DNA of 64,000 nt, from positions 124,001 through 188,000 of the forward strand of contig CAZAMB010000010.1 of the NCBI GenBank assembly GCA_964486335.1. Direction: 5' to 3'. The stretch is from CAZAMB01 sp964486335. Lineage in GTDB: Bacteria; Planctomycetota; Phycisphaerae; UBA1845. The position numbers and the translations under genes are program-made. Of the stretch, positions 44,424 to 53,441 are shown one piece after another. The notes beneath the pieces are model-generated. The model searched no databases and had not been told where the DNA came from. It was given only the letters and a program-made list of their open reading frames with translations. Each line of letters starts with the position of its first letter. The stretch's first letter is position 1.

Positions 44424-45011
44424 ATGACGGAAATGGCGAATCCTCAATCTGGCAACGACGACACGTTTCCGCTCGGTGACCGCCCCGGCGAATCCATCCC
44501 GCGCGGAATGGAGATTCCAAAGCCCCCGTCCGACGTTCCCATTGTTGCCGAACCCGCTCCCCCAATGATCGATGGCGCCGCCGACGCAACTTCGAAACCC
44601 GTTACAAGTCCGTCGCCCCAGGAGCTCGCTTCCCGCACGATCCCACCCACTGATGATTCCAGCGATACGCGATCGCTGCCTTCCGATTCATCGTCTCCGG
44701 TGCCGACCAGCACTCGTTTTCGCGTCGGAGAGTGGGAACATGAGTTTTCGGCGCACAAGATCGCCGTCGAATTGCGTCGAATTGAAGTGGAAGTTCGTCA
44801 ACTGATCGAGGACCGCGATCCTAAACGCAAGCGGAAGTTCAGTGGAACTCGCCGTTGGAACGAACTCGAAGAAGATCTGATCGCCCTGAGGTTCTCCGGC
44901 CGCCTACCCGAAGAAACGATTCAAAACGCCCTCCAACTCGTGGCCAAGCGCCATTTTCTTTTCCGACAGCTTCGTTTCGTCGCCTCAACGCGCGCTACAT
45001 GGAACACCTGA
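44424..45011 (+). CDS. Protein with disordered N-terminus and a charged helical C-terminal domain, function unknown
   Basis: About 195 residues from the ATG at 44424 (GAGAG just upstream; ATGs at 44403 and 44433 are alternatives). Residues 1-100 are Pro/Ser/Asp-rich and disordered. Residues about 105-195 are helical and charged: FRVGEWEHEFSAHKIAVELR, RIEVEVRQLIEDRDPKRKRK, WNELEEDLIALRFSGRLPEE and LQLVAKRHFLFRQLRFVAS. There is no signal peptide or membrane helix. I have no family match. It lies 45 bases after the toroid-protein gene on the same strand; a link between the two is unknown. Confidence 0.6.
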   Translation: MTEMANPQSGNDDTFPLGDRPGESIPRGMEIPKPPSDVPIVAEPAPPMIDGAADATSKPVTSPSPQELASRTIPPTDDSSDTRSLPSDSSSPVPTSTRFRVGEWEHEFSAHKIAVELRRIEVEVRQLIEDRDPKRKRKFSGTRRWNELEEDLIALRFSGRLPEETIQNALQLVAKRHFLFRQLRFVASTRATWNT

Positions 45012-45136
45012 TCGCTCGATCGTCCGTTAACCTCGGTTGAACTGCGAGACCAGACCCCCTATCATCACTTGATACCAACAAGGGGGATGGGTCCGCGGTC
45101 CGATAATCGTCTGAACTTCATCCGAGAGAAAGAAGC

Positions 45137-47329
45137 GTGCGGAAACGAACTGCGACATTGCGCCAATGCACCGCTTGCGCAATCGCTACTCTTGTGGCGA
45201 TAGGGTCTTCAACGGTCATCCATGCACAGCCTGCGGTACCCATGGCGAAGTATGACGAATTTGGCGGATTCTCATCGTCAAGGCTGGTGGTCCGATTCAA
45301 ACACGATGCCTTCCGCCGGAGCAACGCAGCAAGGGCTTCGGCGATTGCGGACCATGACGCGCTGTCGAAGTTTGGTGTTCGATTCCGGGACACTTCAGCC
45401 GCTTGGGGCGCAAAGTCGATGCGCCGAATGTACTCAGGCGCATTCAAGAATGCCGCGACCGCGGAATCACTTGCCCTGGACCGCACGTTTGTTCTCGAAG
45501 TGCCCCACGGAACCAACACCGAGGCGCTGGCCCGGGTGATGGCCACGCTCCATGACGAGATCGAATTCGCAGTGCCCGATGTGATTGGAGGCGTCGCCGG
45601 AACGCCCTTCATTCCCAATGACACTCAGTTCGGAATGCAATGGGGGATGCACAACACCGGCCAGTCGCTCCAAGGAGGCCCGGCTGGTTTCCTTGATGCC
45701 GACATTGACGCGCCCGAAGCTTGGGCCATTCACACGGGCGATGTCGGAACCGTCACCGTCGCGGTCATCGACAGCGGAATCAATTCGCATCAGGAGTTCG
45801 GCAACAACGTACCTCCCTACCCCAACGGGCGCATCGTCCAGGGCGTCAACACCACCTGGATGGTTTGCGCCGGCGGCACAAACAACGGAAATTCCTGTTC
45901 AAGTGGGGAGCCCTGTCCGGGCGGATTGTGTTTACCTGCGTTGTCGACGGATTACATCAACTTGCAGGACGGCTGTCCGCACGGAACGCATGTCGCGGGG
46001 ATCATCGGGGCGTCGGGCAACAACGGCGGCGGCGTCGCGGGGGTGACTTGGGGGGCCTACCTGATGCCCGTTCGCGTGCTTAAGGGTTGTAACGGCAATT
46101 CAACGGACCTTGCCGAGGGAATCATCTGGGCCGCCGACCATGGGGCTGACATCATCAACATGAGCCTCCAATACAACATCACCTCCCCTGCCCTCATCAC
46201 AACCGTACAAGATGCCATCAACTATGCCCACGCGCAGGGCGCGCTTCTCGTCGGGGCGACCGGCAACAACAACAGCTGCGGGTTCGGCACTTGTTCCCTC
46301 GGCAGCGTTAATTACGGTGCCCAATGCACGTCATCGTCCCACTGCTTGCGAGCTTGCATTGGAGGCCTAAACCAAGGAAACGCATGCTCCTCGGATAGCA
46401 ACTGTCCCGGAGGATCCTGTGCTTTCCCGTCATGCATTCCGGGTGTTGTTTGCTACCCCGCCAAGGCGGCCAACGTCCTCGGCGTCGGTGCGACGGACAA
46501 CCGCGATAACATCGGTTCCTTCTCCAATTTCGGCGCGGAAGTCGATGTCACCGCGCCGGGCAAGGACATCTGGTCCACCTGGACCAACGGGAGCTTTGCG
46601 TTCCAATTCGGCACGTCGATGGCCACGCCGCACGTCGCCGGACTCGGAGCACTCATCAAGTCATATGTTCCAGAACTGACCAACGTTCAAATTGCTGATG
46701 TCATCATGCGAACCGTGGAAGACCTCGGCCCCTCCGGCTGGGACAATCAGTACGGATTCGGTCGCGTCAATGCTCACAAGGCGCTGAGAGCCGCAGCTGT
46801 CTGGCCTGGCATCCTTGCCAGCGACCCGCCCGACGGCGCGATCGACGCGCGGCTGCCAGTGGATCGGACCGGAACCGTTGCTCAGGGCTGGTCGCAGGTC
46901 ACGTTGACATTTCCGGGCGAAATCGGCGGCGTGGCGAGCGGCGATTTCTCCATCACCCAGACCGCGGCCGGCTCGACCCCGCAAATCAGCGTCGTGGAAC
47001 CGGTCGGTGTCGATCAGGTGCGCGTCATCTTTGATCGTCCGATCCAGCCTCTCGCGTGGACGACCCTCACACACGTGACTACGGGAACCAGGGTCCGCCT
47101 CGGATTCCTTCCGGGCGATATAAACGGCGACCGCACGAGCGCTCCGGCGGACATTCTTGCGCTGATTGATTCGCTGAACGGCGTCGCGCCCCAATTGGCC
47201 GAATGGCAAACGGACATCGATCGTTCCGGCCTGACCTCCCCTGCCGACATTCTGTGCGAGATCGACCTGCTCAACGGTGCTACGCCGTTTGACGTCTACA
47301 ACGGCGCGACGCTACCGCCCATTCCTTGA
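45137..47329 (+). CDS. Subtilisin-like serine protease (S8) with Cys-rich insertions and dockerin-like tail
   Basis: 730 residues with a GTG start after GAGAGAAAGAAGC and a signal peptide (residues about 1-32). The propeptide-like region runs to about 155. The S8 triad is present: Asp212 in VAVIDSGINSHQEF, His282 in HGTHVAGIIGA and Ser494 in FGTSMATPHVAGLGA. Two Cys-rich stretches are inserted in the catalytic domain: CAGGTNNGNSCSSGEPCPGG between Asp and His, and CIGGLNQGNACSSDSNCPGG before the Ser. The tail has two dockerin-like loops (GDINGDRTSAPADILALID and DIDRSGLTSPADILCEID). It is likely a secreted surface protease with disulfide-stabilised loops. No other protease gene is in the same transcript. 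Confidence 0.9.
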   Translation: MRKRTATLRQCTACAIATLVAIGSSTVIHAQPAVPMAKYDEFGGFSSSRLVVRFKHDAFRRSNAARASAIADHDALSKFGVRFRDTSAAWGAKSMRRMYSGAFKNAATAESLALDRTFVLEVPHGTNTEALARVMATLHDEIEFAVPDVIGGVAGTPFIPNDTQFGMQWGMHNTGQSLQGGPAGFLDADIDAPEAWAIHTGDVGTVTVAVIDSGINSHQEFGNNVPPYPNGRIVQGVNTTWMVCAGGTNNGNSCSSGEPCPGGLCLPALSTDYINLQDGCPHGTHVAGIIGASGNNGGGVAGVTWGAYLMPVRVLKGCNGNSTDLAEGIIWAADHGADIINMSLQYNITSPALITTVQDAINYAHAQGALLVGATGNNNSCGFGTCSLGSVNYGAQCTSSSHCLRACIGGLNQGNACSSDSNCPGGSCAFPSCIPGVVCYPAKAANVLGVGATDNRDNIGSFSNFGAEVDVTAPGKDIWSTWTNGSFAFQFGTSMATPHVAGLGALIKSYVPELTNVQIADVIMRTVEDLGPSGWDNQYGFGRVNAHKALRAAAVWPGILASDPPDGAIDARLPVDRTGTVAQGWSQVTLTFPGEIGGVASGDFSITQTAAGSTPQISVVEPVGVDQVRVIFDRPIQPLAWTTLTHVTTGTRVRLGFLPGDINGDRTSAPADILALIDSLNGVAPQLAEWQTDIDRSGLTSPADILCEIDLLNGATPFDVYNGATLPPIP

Positions 47330-47492
47330 GCCTTCCAGCGCTGCGTTGGATTCTGGCAAGCCCACCGGTTTCCGAGTATAAGATGCGTTTAGGGAATGAC
47401 ACACTTTTGGTCCATTCCCGAATGGAACAAGGATTGTCGGCACCTCGAATCGCAGGCGAGCGGCGCGACTTCCATGACGACGAGGACTCAAC

Positions 47493-49043
47493 ATGCTTCC
47501 GCCATTTTCCCCCGAACCTTACGTTGATTTCCAGCAGGCTGAACCGCGTAACCGAATGCTCGCCGCCCTTGAATTCGTTCAGGGGCAGCTTGGGCGCAGC
47601 TACCCGCTCTGGGTCGACGGCAAGTCCGTCACGACCTCCGAAACGTTCAAATCGATCAGTCCTGCCGATCCGAATCGCGTCGTCGGCGTGATGAGCAAGG
47701 CCAACGCCGACGTCGCCGACAAGGCCGTTCGGTCCGCCGCTGAGCGTTTCACTTCGTGGAGTCGCGTTGAACCCGAAGCCCGCGCGCGCATTCTGGTCAA
47801 AGCCGCGGCGATCATGCGCCGCCGTGTGTACGAGTTTTCGGCGTGGATGTGTTTTGAAACCAGCAAAAGCTGGATCGAGGCCTACGCCGACACCTGCGAA
47901 GCCATCGACTTCATGGAGTTTTACGCTCGCGAGGCGGTTCGCCTCGGCGGATCGCACCCTACGACGCCCTACCTGGGCGAGGAGAATGAAGTTCGATACA
48001 TTCCGCTTGGCGTCGGCGTGGTGATTCCGCCGTGGAACTTTCCCCTTGCGATTTGCGCGGGAATGACGACGGCGGCACTGGTGACCGGCAACACGGTTTG
48101 CCTCAAGCCCGCCAGCACTTCGCCCGTGATCGCCGCCAAACTGGTCGAGCTTCTTCATGAGGCGGGCCTGCCGAAGGAAATTCTCAATTTCGTCCCGGGA
48201 CCAGGCGCCAGCGTCGGCGACACGATGGTGTGCCATCCGCAAACACGGTTCATTTCGTTTACCGGATCGCGCGAGGTCGGAATCGGCATATTTGAAAAGG
48301 CGGCCAAGGTACAAGCCGGACAGATTTGGCTCAAGCGAACTGTGCTTGAAATGGGCGGCAAGGACTGCATCGTCGTCGATGAAACCGCGGATGTCGCCGC
48401 CGCCGCGGACGGGACCGTCGCCGCTGCCTTTGGATTCCAGGGACAAAAGTGCTCCGCGTGCAGTCGGCTCATCGCACACGAGAGCGTGTACGACGAGTTG
48501 CTTGACCGCGTCGTGGCGAAGACGCGCGAGTTGACGATCGGCGACACGGTGCGCAATGACAATTTCTTTATGGGCGCGGTGATCGACGAATCGGCCCACA
48601 AGAAGATCAACGATTACATTAAGATCGGGCGCGGTGAGGGCAAAGTCGCTCTGGCCGACGGCAAGACTCCCGGCGCCGGGTACTTCATCCCGCCGACGAT
48701 CGTCGCCGATGTCTCGCCCGACGCCCGGATCGCCCAAGAGGAGATTTTCGGTCCCGTGCTGGCGGTCATCAAAGTCAAAAGCTTCGATGAAGGACTGCGA
48801 GTCGCCAACGGGACTCAATATGGACTGACTGGTGCGCTTTTCTCACGCGATCGACTCCGACTGGAGCGCGCTCGCCGCGAGTTTCACGTCGGCAATCTCT
48901 ACTTCAATCGCAAATGCACCGGCGCGCTCGTCGACGTCCAGCCCTTCGGCGGATTCAACATGTCCGGGACCGATAGTAAGGCCGGCGGGCGCGACTATTT
49001 GCAACTGTTCCTGCAGGGCAAGTCCATTTGCGAACGGTTTTAG
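47493..49043 (+). CDS. pruA: 1-pyrroline-5-carboxylate dehydrogenase
   Basis: 516-residue aldehyde dehydrogenase-superfamily enzyme that oxidises glutamate-5-semialdehyde (from proline or arginine) to glutamate. Recognised by VIPPWNFPLAICAGMTTAAL, the NAD-binding FISFTGSREVGIGIFE, the general base in LEMGGKDCIVVDE (Glu near residue 286) and the catalytic Cys320 in QGQKCSACSRLIAHE. The N-terminal VDFQQAEPRNRMLAALEFV and the C-terminal VDVQPFGGFNMSGTDSKAGG are typical of the RocA/PruA group and not of generic ALDHs. It lies 160 bases after the protease gene and is separate from it. No proline dehydrogenase gene is seen in the window. Confidence 0.9.
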   Translation: MLPPFSPEPYVDFQQAEPRNRMLAALEFVQGQLGRSYPLWVDGKSVTTSETFKSISPADPNRVVGVMSKANADVADKAVRSAAERFTSWSRVEPEARARILVKAAAIMRRRVYEFSAWMCFETSKSWIEAYADTCEAIDFMEFYAREAVRLGGSHPTTPYLGEENEVRYIPLGVGVVIPPWNFPLAICAGMTTAALVTGNTVCLKPASTSPVIAAKLVELLHEAGLPKEILNFVPGPGASVGDTMVCHPQTRFISFTGSREVGIGIFEKAAKVQAGQIWLKRTVLEMGGKDCIVVDETADVAAAADGTVAAAFGFQGQKCSACSRLIAHESVYDELLDRVVAKTRELTIGDTVRNDNFFMGAVIDESAHKKINDYIKIGRGEGKVALADGKTPGAGYFIPPTIVADVSPDARIAQEEIFGPVLAVIKVKSFDEGLRVANGTQYGLTGALFSRDRLRLERARREFHVGNLYFNRKCTGALVDVQPFGGFNMSGTDSKAGGRDYLQLFLQGKSICERF

Positions 49044-49124
49044 CCGATGAATCCCGGTTCCCAACGACAATTCCGAGTCGTCGGAAGAGTTGGAAACGAG
49101 AGCATGATGTAAGCGACTTCAGTA

Positions 49125-49976
49125 ATGCGCATCGGCGTTCTGACAAGCATTGAAACAAGACATCGTTTCTTCGCACGGACGATTGCTGACCGTTTTCATG
49201 TCGCCGCCGTGACATACGCTCAACCCAATTACATGTCGGCCTCGGTCATCGCCGAGGACCTGACCGCCGAAGAGGCGAGCATTGTTCGCGGCCATTTCGC
49301 TGAACGTGACCGACAGGAGCATCTTCATTTCGGCCACTCGGCCGATCGACTCATCGATTCCGCGGAGTGCGGCGTGCGATCAATCGGACCCGGTGAACTG
49401 AACACGCCCGAGAGTGTCGAGTTCTTTGCTTCACGCAATGTCGATACCGTGGTCGTGTACGGCACCGATCTGATCAAACCGCCGTTGCTGGGATTCTGCC
49501 CCGGACGGATGTTCAATCTGCATCTCGGCCTGTCGCCCTACTATCGAGGCACCGCGACGAACTTCTATCCCTTGCTCAATGACGAGCCCGACATGGTCGG
49601 CGCGACGATTCACATGATCGACGCCGGAATCGACACCGGCCCCATTCTTTGTCACGCCCGTCCCAGGATCGACATGGACGATCGACAGCACACGCTTGGA
49701 TGCAAGGCAATCGTGGCGGGCATCGACGCCATGATTCGCGTTCTCAACCAACTTGAATGCGAAGGGAGCATCGTCGGAATTCCGCAATGGAAAGAGCCGA
49801 CCGGGCGTTTGTATCTGCGCAAGGATTACCATCCTCGTCAGGTCGTCGACCTTGTTCGAAAAATGGACTCGGGGTTGATCCGCCGCTTCCTGGAACGGCC
49901 GAAGACCTCACGTCGGTCCGTTCGTCTCATCGGAGAATCGACCGGCGCCTACAGCATGGACTCCCCCGCCAGATAA
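49125..49976 (+). CDS. Formyltransferase-family protein
   Basis: 283 residues of the formyl_trans_N superfamily, which use 10-formyl-THF to formylate an amine. The core motif is NLHLGLSPYYRGTATNFYPL, followed by IHMIDAGIDTGPILCHARPR; these correspond to the NxH-x-S-x-L and D-x-G-D/I-x-G-P motifs. The N-terminal Rossmann-like half begins MRIGVLTSIETRH. The length is shorter than methionyl-tRNA formyltransferase (about 310-320) and no Fmt C-terminal OB domain is seen, so a sugar-nucleotide or other amine formyltransferase is more likely. It lies 80 bases after the P5C dehydrogenase gene and overlaps the convergent gene by 28 bases. Confidence 0.75.
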   Translation: MRIGVLTSIETRHRFFARTIADRFHVAAVTYAQPNYMSASVIAEDLTAEEASIVRGHFAERDRQEHLHFGHSADRLIDSAECGVRSIGPGELNTPESVEFFASRNVDTVVVYGTDLIKPPLLGFCPGRMFNLHLGLSPYYRGTATNFYPLLNDEPDMVGATIHMIDAGIDTGPILCHARPRIDMDDRQHTLGCKAIVAGIDAMIRVLNQLECEGSIVGIPQWKEPTGRLYLRKDYHPRQVVDLVRKMDSGLIRRFLERPKTSRRSVRLIGESTGAYSMDSPAR

Positions 49977-50419
49977 CCGGTGGATGTGTACTCCTCACCG
50001 ACCGACGCACGACGACTCTCCGTGAATCCGAGTTCAAACAAGGCGATCGCCATTTCGTCCAGATTCCCCGAAAACTCGCCCTCTCTCGGTGTGCCGAACT
50101 TCGGAAACACAACCCAAAGCCGCGATCCGCGCTCCAGTCGAAAACGCAGTTTTTTCGCGAAGTAAACAGCTTCATCCGCCGATTGCGGCGTTACGACAGC
50201 CAGCTCGATCGGGCCCGCCGGAGGTCGCTCGGTGTCGGGCGGAAGCAACGCTTCAACCTCGCCACGCGCGTGAACGTTGTTTCCGCCGACCCATAGCAGC
50301 TTTCCAGGCGCAAGCTCCCATGCTTCCAGCGTGCTGATCGGTGTCTCGTCGCGTTGGCCGGGCATGTCAAAGTCGCAATCAATCAAAAAGAAAATCGGGC
50401 CGCAAAATTCCGGCGACAT
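49949..50419 (-). CDS. Uncharacterised protein following the M16 protease gene
   Basis: 156 residues; I have no firm family name. The first 18 residues are not conserved-looking, and an ATG at 50365 (MPGQRDETPIST) is an alternative start. The core reads AWELAPGKLLWVGGNNVHAR, ELAVVTPQSADEAVYFAKKL, RGSRLWVVFPKFGTPREG and LDEMAIALFELGFTESRRAS. The SRLWVVFPK segment resembles DUF3052-type proteins, which act on DNA or regulate small molecules, but the match is by eye. It starts 39 bases after the M16 protease stop on the same strand and overlaps the convergent formyltransferase by 28 bases. Confidence 0.6.
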   Translation of the reverse strand: MSPEFCGPIFFLIDCDFDMPGQRDETPISTLEAWELAPGKLLWVGGNNVHARGEVEALLPPDTERPPAGPIELAVVTPQSADEAVYFAKKLRFRLERGSRLWVVFPKFGTPREGEFSGNLDEMAIALFELGFTESRRASVGEEYTSTGYLAGESML

Positions 50420-50458
50420 TGGATTCTGCGTACATCATGAGTTGTCGCGGAAACCCAT

Positions 50459-53314
50459 TCAGGACCCACTCGGTTCAGCGGCGATTCTCGCGCCATGCGC
50501 GTCAACTTCGATCGGCTTGGGCAAGTCAAGCTCCTTGATCTGCTCAAGAATCAGCTTTTTGTCGCCGACGAGCACAAGAACTCCTTTTTCCAGGGGAAAC
50601 GCCCAGGAAGCCAGCGCGTTCAACTGCGGAGCGCCGACGCCCGGCATCTCCTCGATGTCGGCCGCAAGCGTCTCAATCGGAACGCCGTTCATCACCCGCT
50701 CGACGCCTTCGCCGATCATCCCGCTCAAACTCTGAAATGACTGAATCGCGTCGGTCCGCAGCGTTTCGCGCGCCTTGATCGCTTCATCCACGGAAACGTC
50801 GGCCCCGCGGATTCGTCGAAACTCACGGAGAAACTCATTGATGGACGCTCCGGTCACGTCCGCCCGGACGCTTGACGTCGCAACGACGTAGCCCGTGTCC
50901 TTCCGCATGACAAACCGCGATCGCGCGCCGTAGGTATACCCCTTTTCCTCGCGCAAGTTCATGTTCAACCGGCTCGTGAAACTCCCGCCAAGCAGCGTAT
51001 TCAACAGTCGATAGCGAACCCGCTTTTCGTCGCCATAAGATGGACCGGGCAGGGCGAACTGAATGACCGTTTGCACCGCGCCGGGCCGGTCCACGATCGC
51101 AACTTCCAAGGCATCGCGCTCTGGTTTTTTCTTATGCGGTCGCTCGGCATTCCCCAGCGGCGGAATCCGCCACGACCCCAGCGTCCCTTCGAGCATCGTG
51201 CGTATTTCGCTCTTGTCCACGTCACCGGCCACCAACACCGTGGCATAATCCGGCCGAACGATGGTCGCATATTGGAGTTGAATGTTTTCAAACTTCATCG
51301 CCGACACGGTGTCGGTCGTACCAAACACCGGCCAGCCGTACCGCTGCTCGTCGCCAAAAAGAAGCCTCGTCGCGACGCGCGATGCGACGATTGTCGGTTC
51401 GTCGTCCTGCTGTTTCAACTCCTCAAGGTGCAACTTGCGAATTCGGTCAAAATCCTCGAACGCCAGCTTTGGACGTCTGATCGCGTCCACGGTCAGTTCG
51501 AGCGCATGATCGAGATTCCGCTTCAACACGGTGAGAGAAACCGAAAGCGAATCGTGGTCGGCCGAGGGCGACAATCTCGCGCCAAGCGCCTGTAGCGCAT
51601 CGCTGAACTTCAGCGCGTCGTAATCGCCGGTTCCTTCGTCCAGAATGTCGGCGGTCAACCAAAGCGTTCCGGGGCGCTCCGTGTCGTTGATGATGTATCC
51701 CGATCGCCTGAAGACAACGTAAACGGAGACGATCGGCAGCTCTTTTTTTTGCCAGAGCAATACCGGAATGTCGTTGCTGAGCTTGAACGATTCCGGCATC
51801 GGCGGGCTGAATCTGCCCGCTGCTCCTGCGCCCGGAGCGTTGTCCCGCGGCGATGCGGGCCTAGGCGTCGCCGACTCCGCCGTCTTCTTGTCGCCTGCCT
51901 TTTCGGTCGGAGTTGATTTGGTCTCGACCCCCTTGTTTTCCGCAACCGGCGCGGCAGGCGCCTCAGACTTGGCCGAAGAATCCTCGGGCTCCGGTAGAAT
52001 GCGCATCACCAGCCGCGCAGACGGCGTCAACACCTTTTCGGCCCACTGCCGAACCCCTTCGGGTTTGGCATTTCGATACCGATCAAGGTCTCGCTTGAAA
52101 GAATTCGGTTCGCCCCAGATATAGTCATATTCGTTAAGCTTATCAGCCTTGGCCTCGACCGCCTGCAAACTGTTGAGCATTCGCAATTCGAAATCGGCCT
52201 TGCGCTGTTCAAGTTCCTTCGCGTCCGGACCATCCTTGACAAGTCGCGCGGTTTCCTCGTCCACGGCCTTCTCAATCGCATCAAGGTCCGCGCCGGGCTT
52301 CGCGACGACATCGACTCGAAACGTCGATCCCAATTGCGCCGAATCCTGATAAGCCGAAACATCCGCCGCGACCTTGTCGTCATACACGAGCCGCTTGTAC
52401 AGCCGGCTGGTTTTGCCGCGGCTGAGAATCGCCGCGACGAGGTCCATTTCCGCGTCGCCTTCGGAGTACCACGCCGGACTGTGATACGCGATGGCGATCT
52501 TCGGAAGCTGAACCTTGTCATGGGTCGTCGCCCTTTTCACGCCGTCCAGTTTGACCGGATCAGCCTTACGGCGCTGCGGATCGGCCCCTTTCGGCAAAGT
52601 TCCGAAAAGGTCGGCGATCAGCGGCTTGATGACCTTCGGATCAAAATCACCCGCGACGGCCAGTGTCACGTTGTTGGGAACATAAAACGTCGCGAAGAAC
52701 TCCTTGACGTCCTCCACCGTGGCCGCTTCGAGGTCTTCGTGCGTCCCGATCACCGGAATGTGGTAGGGATGTCCCGGCGGAAACATCATCTCCTGTATCT
52801 GCAACTCTGCCTTGCCGTACGGCCGATTCTCGTAACTCTGACGCCGCTCGTTTCGCACGACGTCGCGCTGCTTGTCCAGCTTCTCCTGGTCCATCATGCG
52901 GGCCAGGTCTTCCAGTCGATCTGCGTCAAGCCAGAGCAACGTCGGCAACAGCGCCGCGGGACCCGAAGAGAAGTAATTGGTTCGATCGGAACTCGTCGAA
53001 GCGTTGTTGCTGCCGCCGCCCGATTCCATGATCGTATCGAACTTGCTGCCGGGAACACGTTCCGTTCCCATGAACATGAGGTGCTCGAACAGATGCGCGA
53101 ACCCGCTTCGCTTCGCGGGCTCGTCTTTGGATCCGACGCGATACCAGAGATTAATGCCGGCCACGGGCAGCGAATGATCCTCGTGCAGGATCACCGTCAA
53201 ACCGTTATCGAGCTTGTATTTCTCGTATCGAACCTCTTGTCCGCGAGACGTCGAACAGAACCCGACGACGACCATACAGCCCGCGACGAGCGCGAGCGCC
53301 TTTCGATTCATCAT
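50459..53314 (-). CDS. Secreted M16 (insulinase/pitrilysin-type) zinc metalloprotease
   Basis: About 951 residues from the ATG at 53314 (GGGAG eight bases upstream; an open frame to 53395 adds 27 residues). The signal peptide spans residues 1-25. The first M16 domain has the inverted zinc motif H74-L-F-E77-H78 and the distal Glu156 in VVRNERR, plus the SGGGSNNASTSSDRTNYFSS segment. A Pro/Ala/Lys-rich linker follows (residues about 480-540), then a second M16 half without a zinc motif (KFSDALQALGARLSPSADHD and YGARSRFVMRKDTGYVVATS). The two halves form the usual clam-shell chamber that degrades peptides. It is a typical planctomycete exported protease. The next gene (50419) follows it in the same direction. 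Confidence 0.92.
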   Translation of the reverse strand: MMNRKALALVAGCMVVVGFCSTSRGQEVRYEKYKLDNGLTVILHEDHSLPVAGINLWYRVGSKDEPAKRSGFAHLFEHLMFMGTERVPGSKFDTIMESGGGSNNASTSSDRTNYFSSGPAALLPTLLWLDADRLEDLARMMDQEKLDKQRDVVRNERRQSYENRPYGKAELQIQEMMFPPGHPYHIPVIGTHEDLEAATVEDVKEFFATFYVPNNVTLAVAGDFDPKVIKPLIADLFGTLPKGADPQRRKADPVKLDGVKRATTHDKVQLPKIAIAYHSPAWYSEGDAEMDLVAAILSRGKTSRLYKRLVYDDKVAADVSAYQDSAQLGSTFRVDVVAKPGADLDAIEKAVDEETARLVKDGPDAKELEQRKADFELRMLNSLQAVEAKADKLNEYDYIWGEPNSFKRDLDRYRNAKPEGVRQWAEKVLTPSARLVMRILPEPEDSSAKSEAPAAPVAENKGVETKSTPTEKAGDKKTAESATPRPASPRDNAPGAGAAGRFSPPMPESFKLSNDIPVLLWQKKELPIVSVYVVFRRSGYIINDTERPGTLWLTADILDEGTGDYDALKFSDALQALGARLSPSADHDSLSVSLTVLKRNLDHALELTVDAIRRPKLAFEDFDRIRKLHLEELKQQDDEPTIVASRVATRLLFGDEQRYGWPVFGTTDTVSAMKFENIQLQYATIVRPDYATVLVAGDVDKSEIRTMLEGTLGSWRIPPLGNAERPHKKKPERDALEVAIVDRPGAVQTVIQFALPGPSYGDEKRVRYRLLNTLLGGSFTSRLNMNLREEKGYTYGARSRFVMRKDTGYVVATSSVRADVTGASINEFLREFRRIRGADVSVDEAIKARETLRTDAIQSFQSLSGMIGEGVERVMNGVPIETLAADIEEMPGVGAPQLNALASWAFPLEKGVLVLVGDKKLILEQIKELDLPKPIEVDAHGARIAAEPSGS

Positions 53315-53441
53315 GATAAACACTCCCGCGCGGTCATCGTGACCGCTCTTCCGCCCGCTCAAAGCGGACGATTCCAGTCGGCACGATGAACACACGGGAT
53401 AGTGTAATCAACCGGTCGAATGAGACAAACTCTCTGCTTCC

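Noticed and set aside
47280..48818. 512-codon open frame on the minus strand
   Set aside because: Antisense to the P5C dehydrogenase gene, which has full family motifs; the shadow has none.
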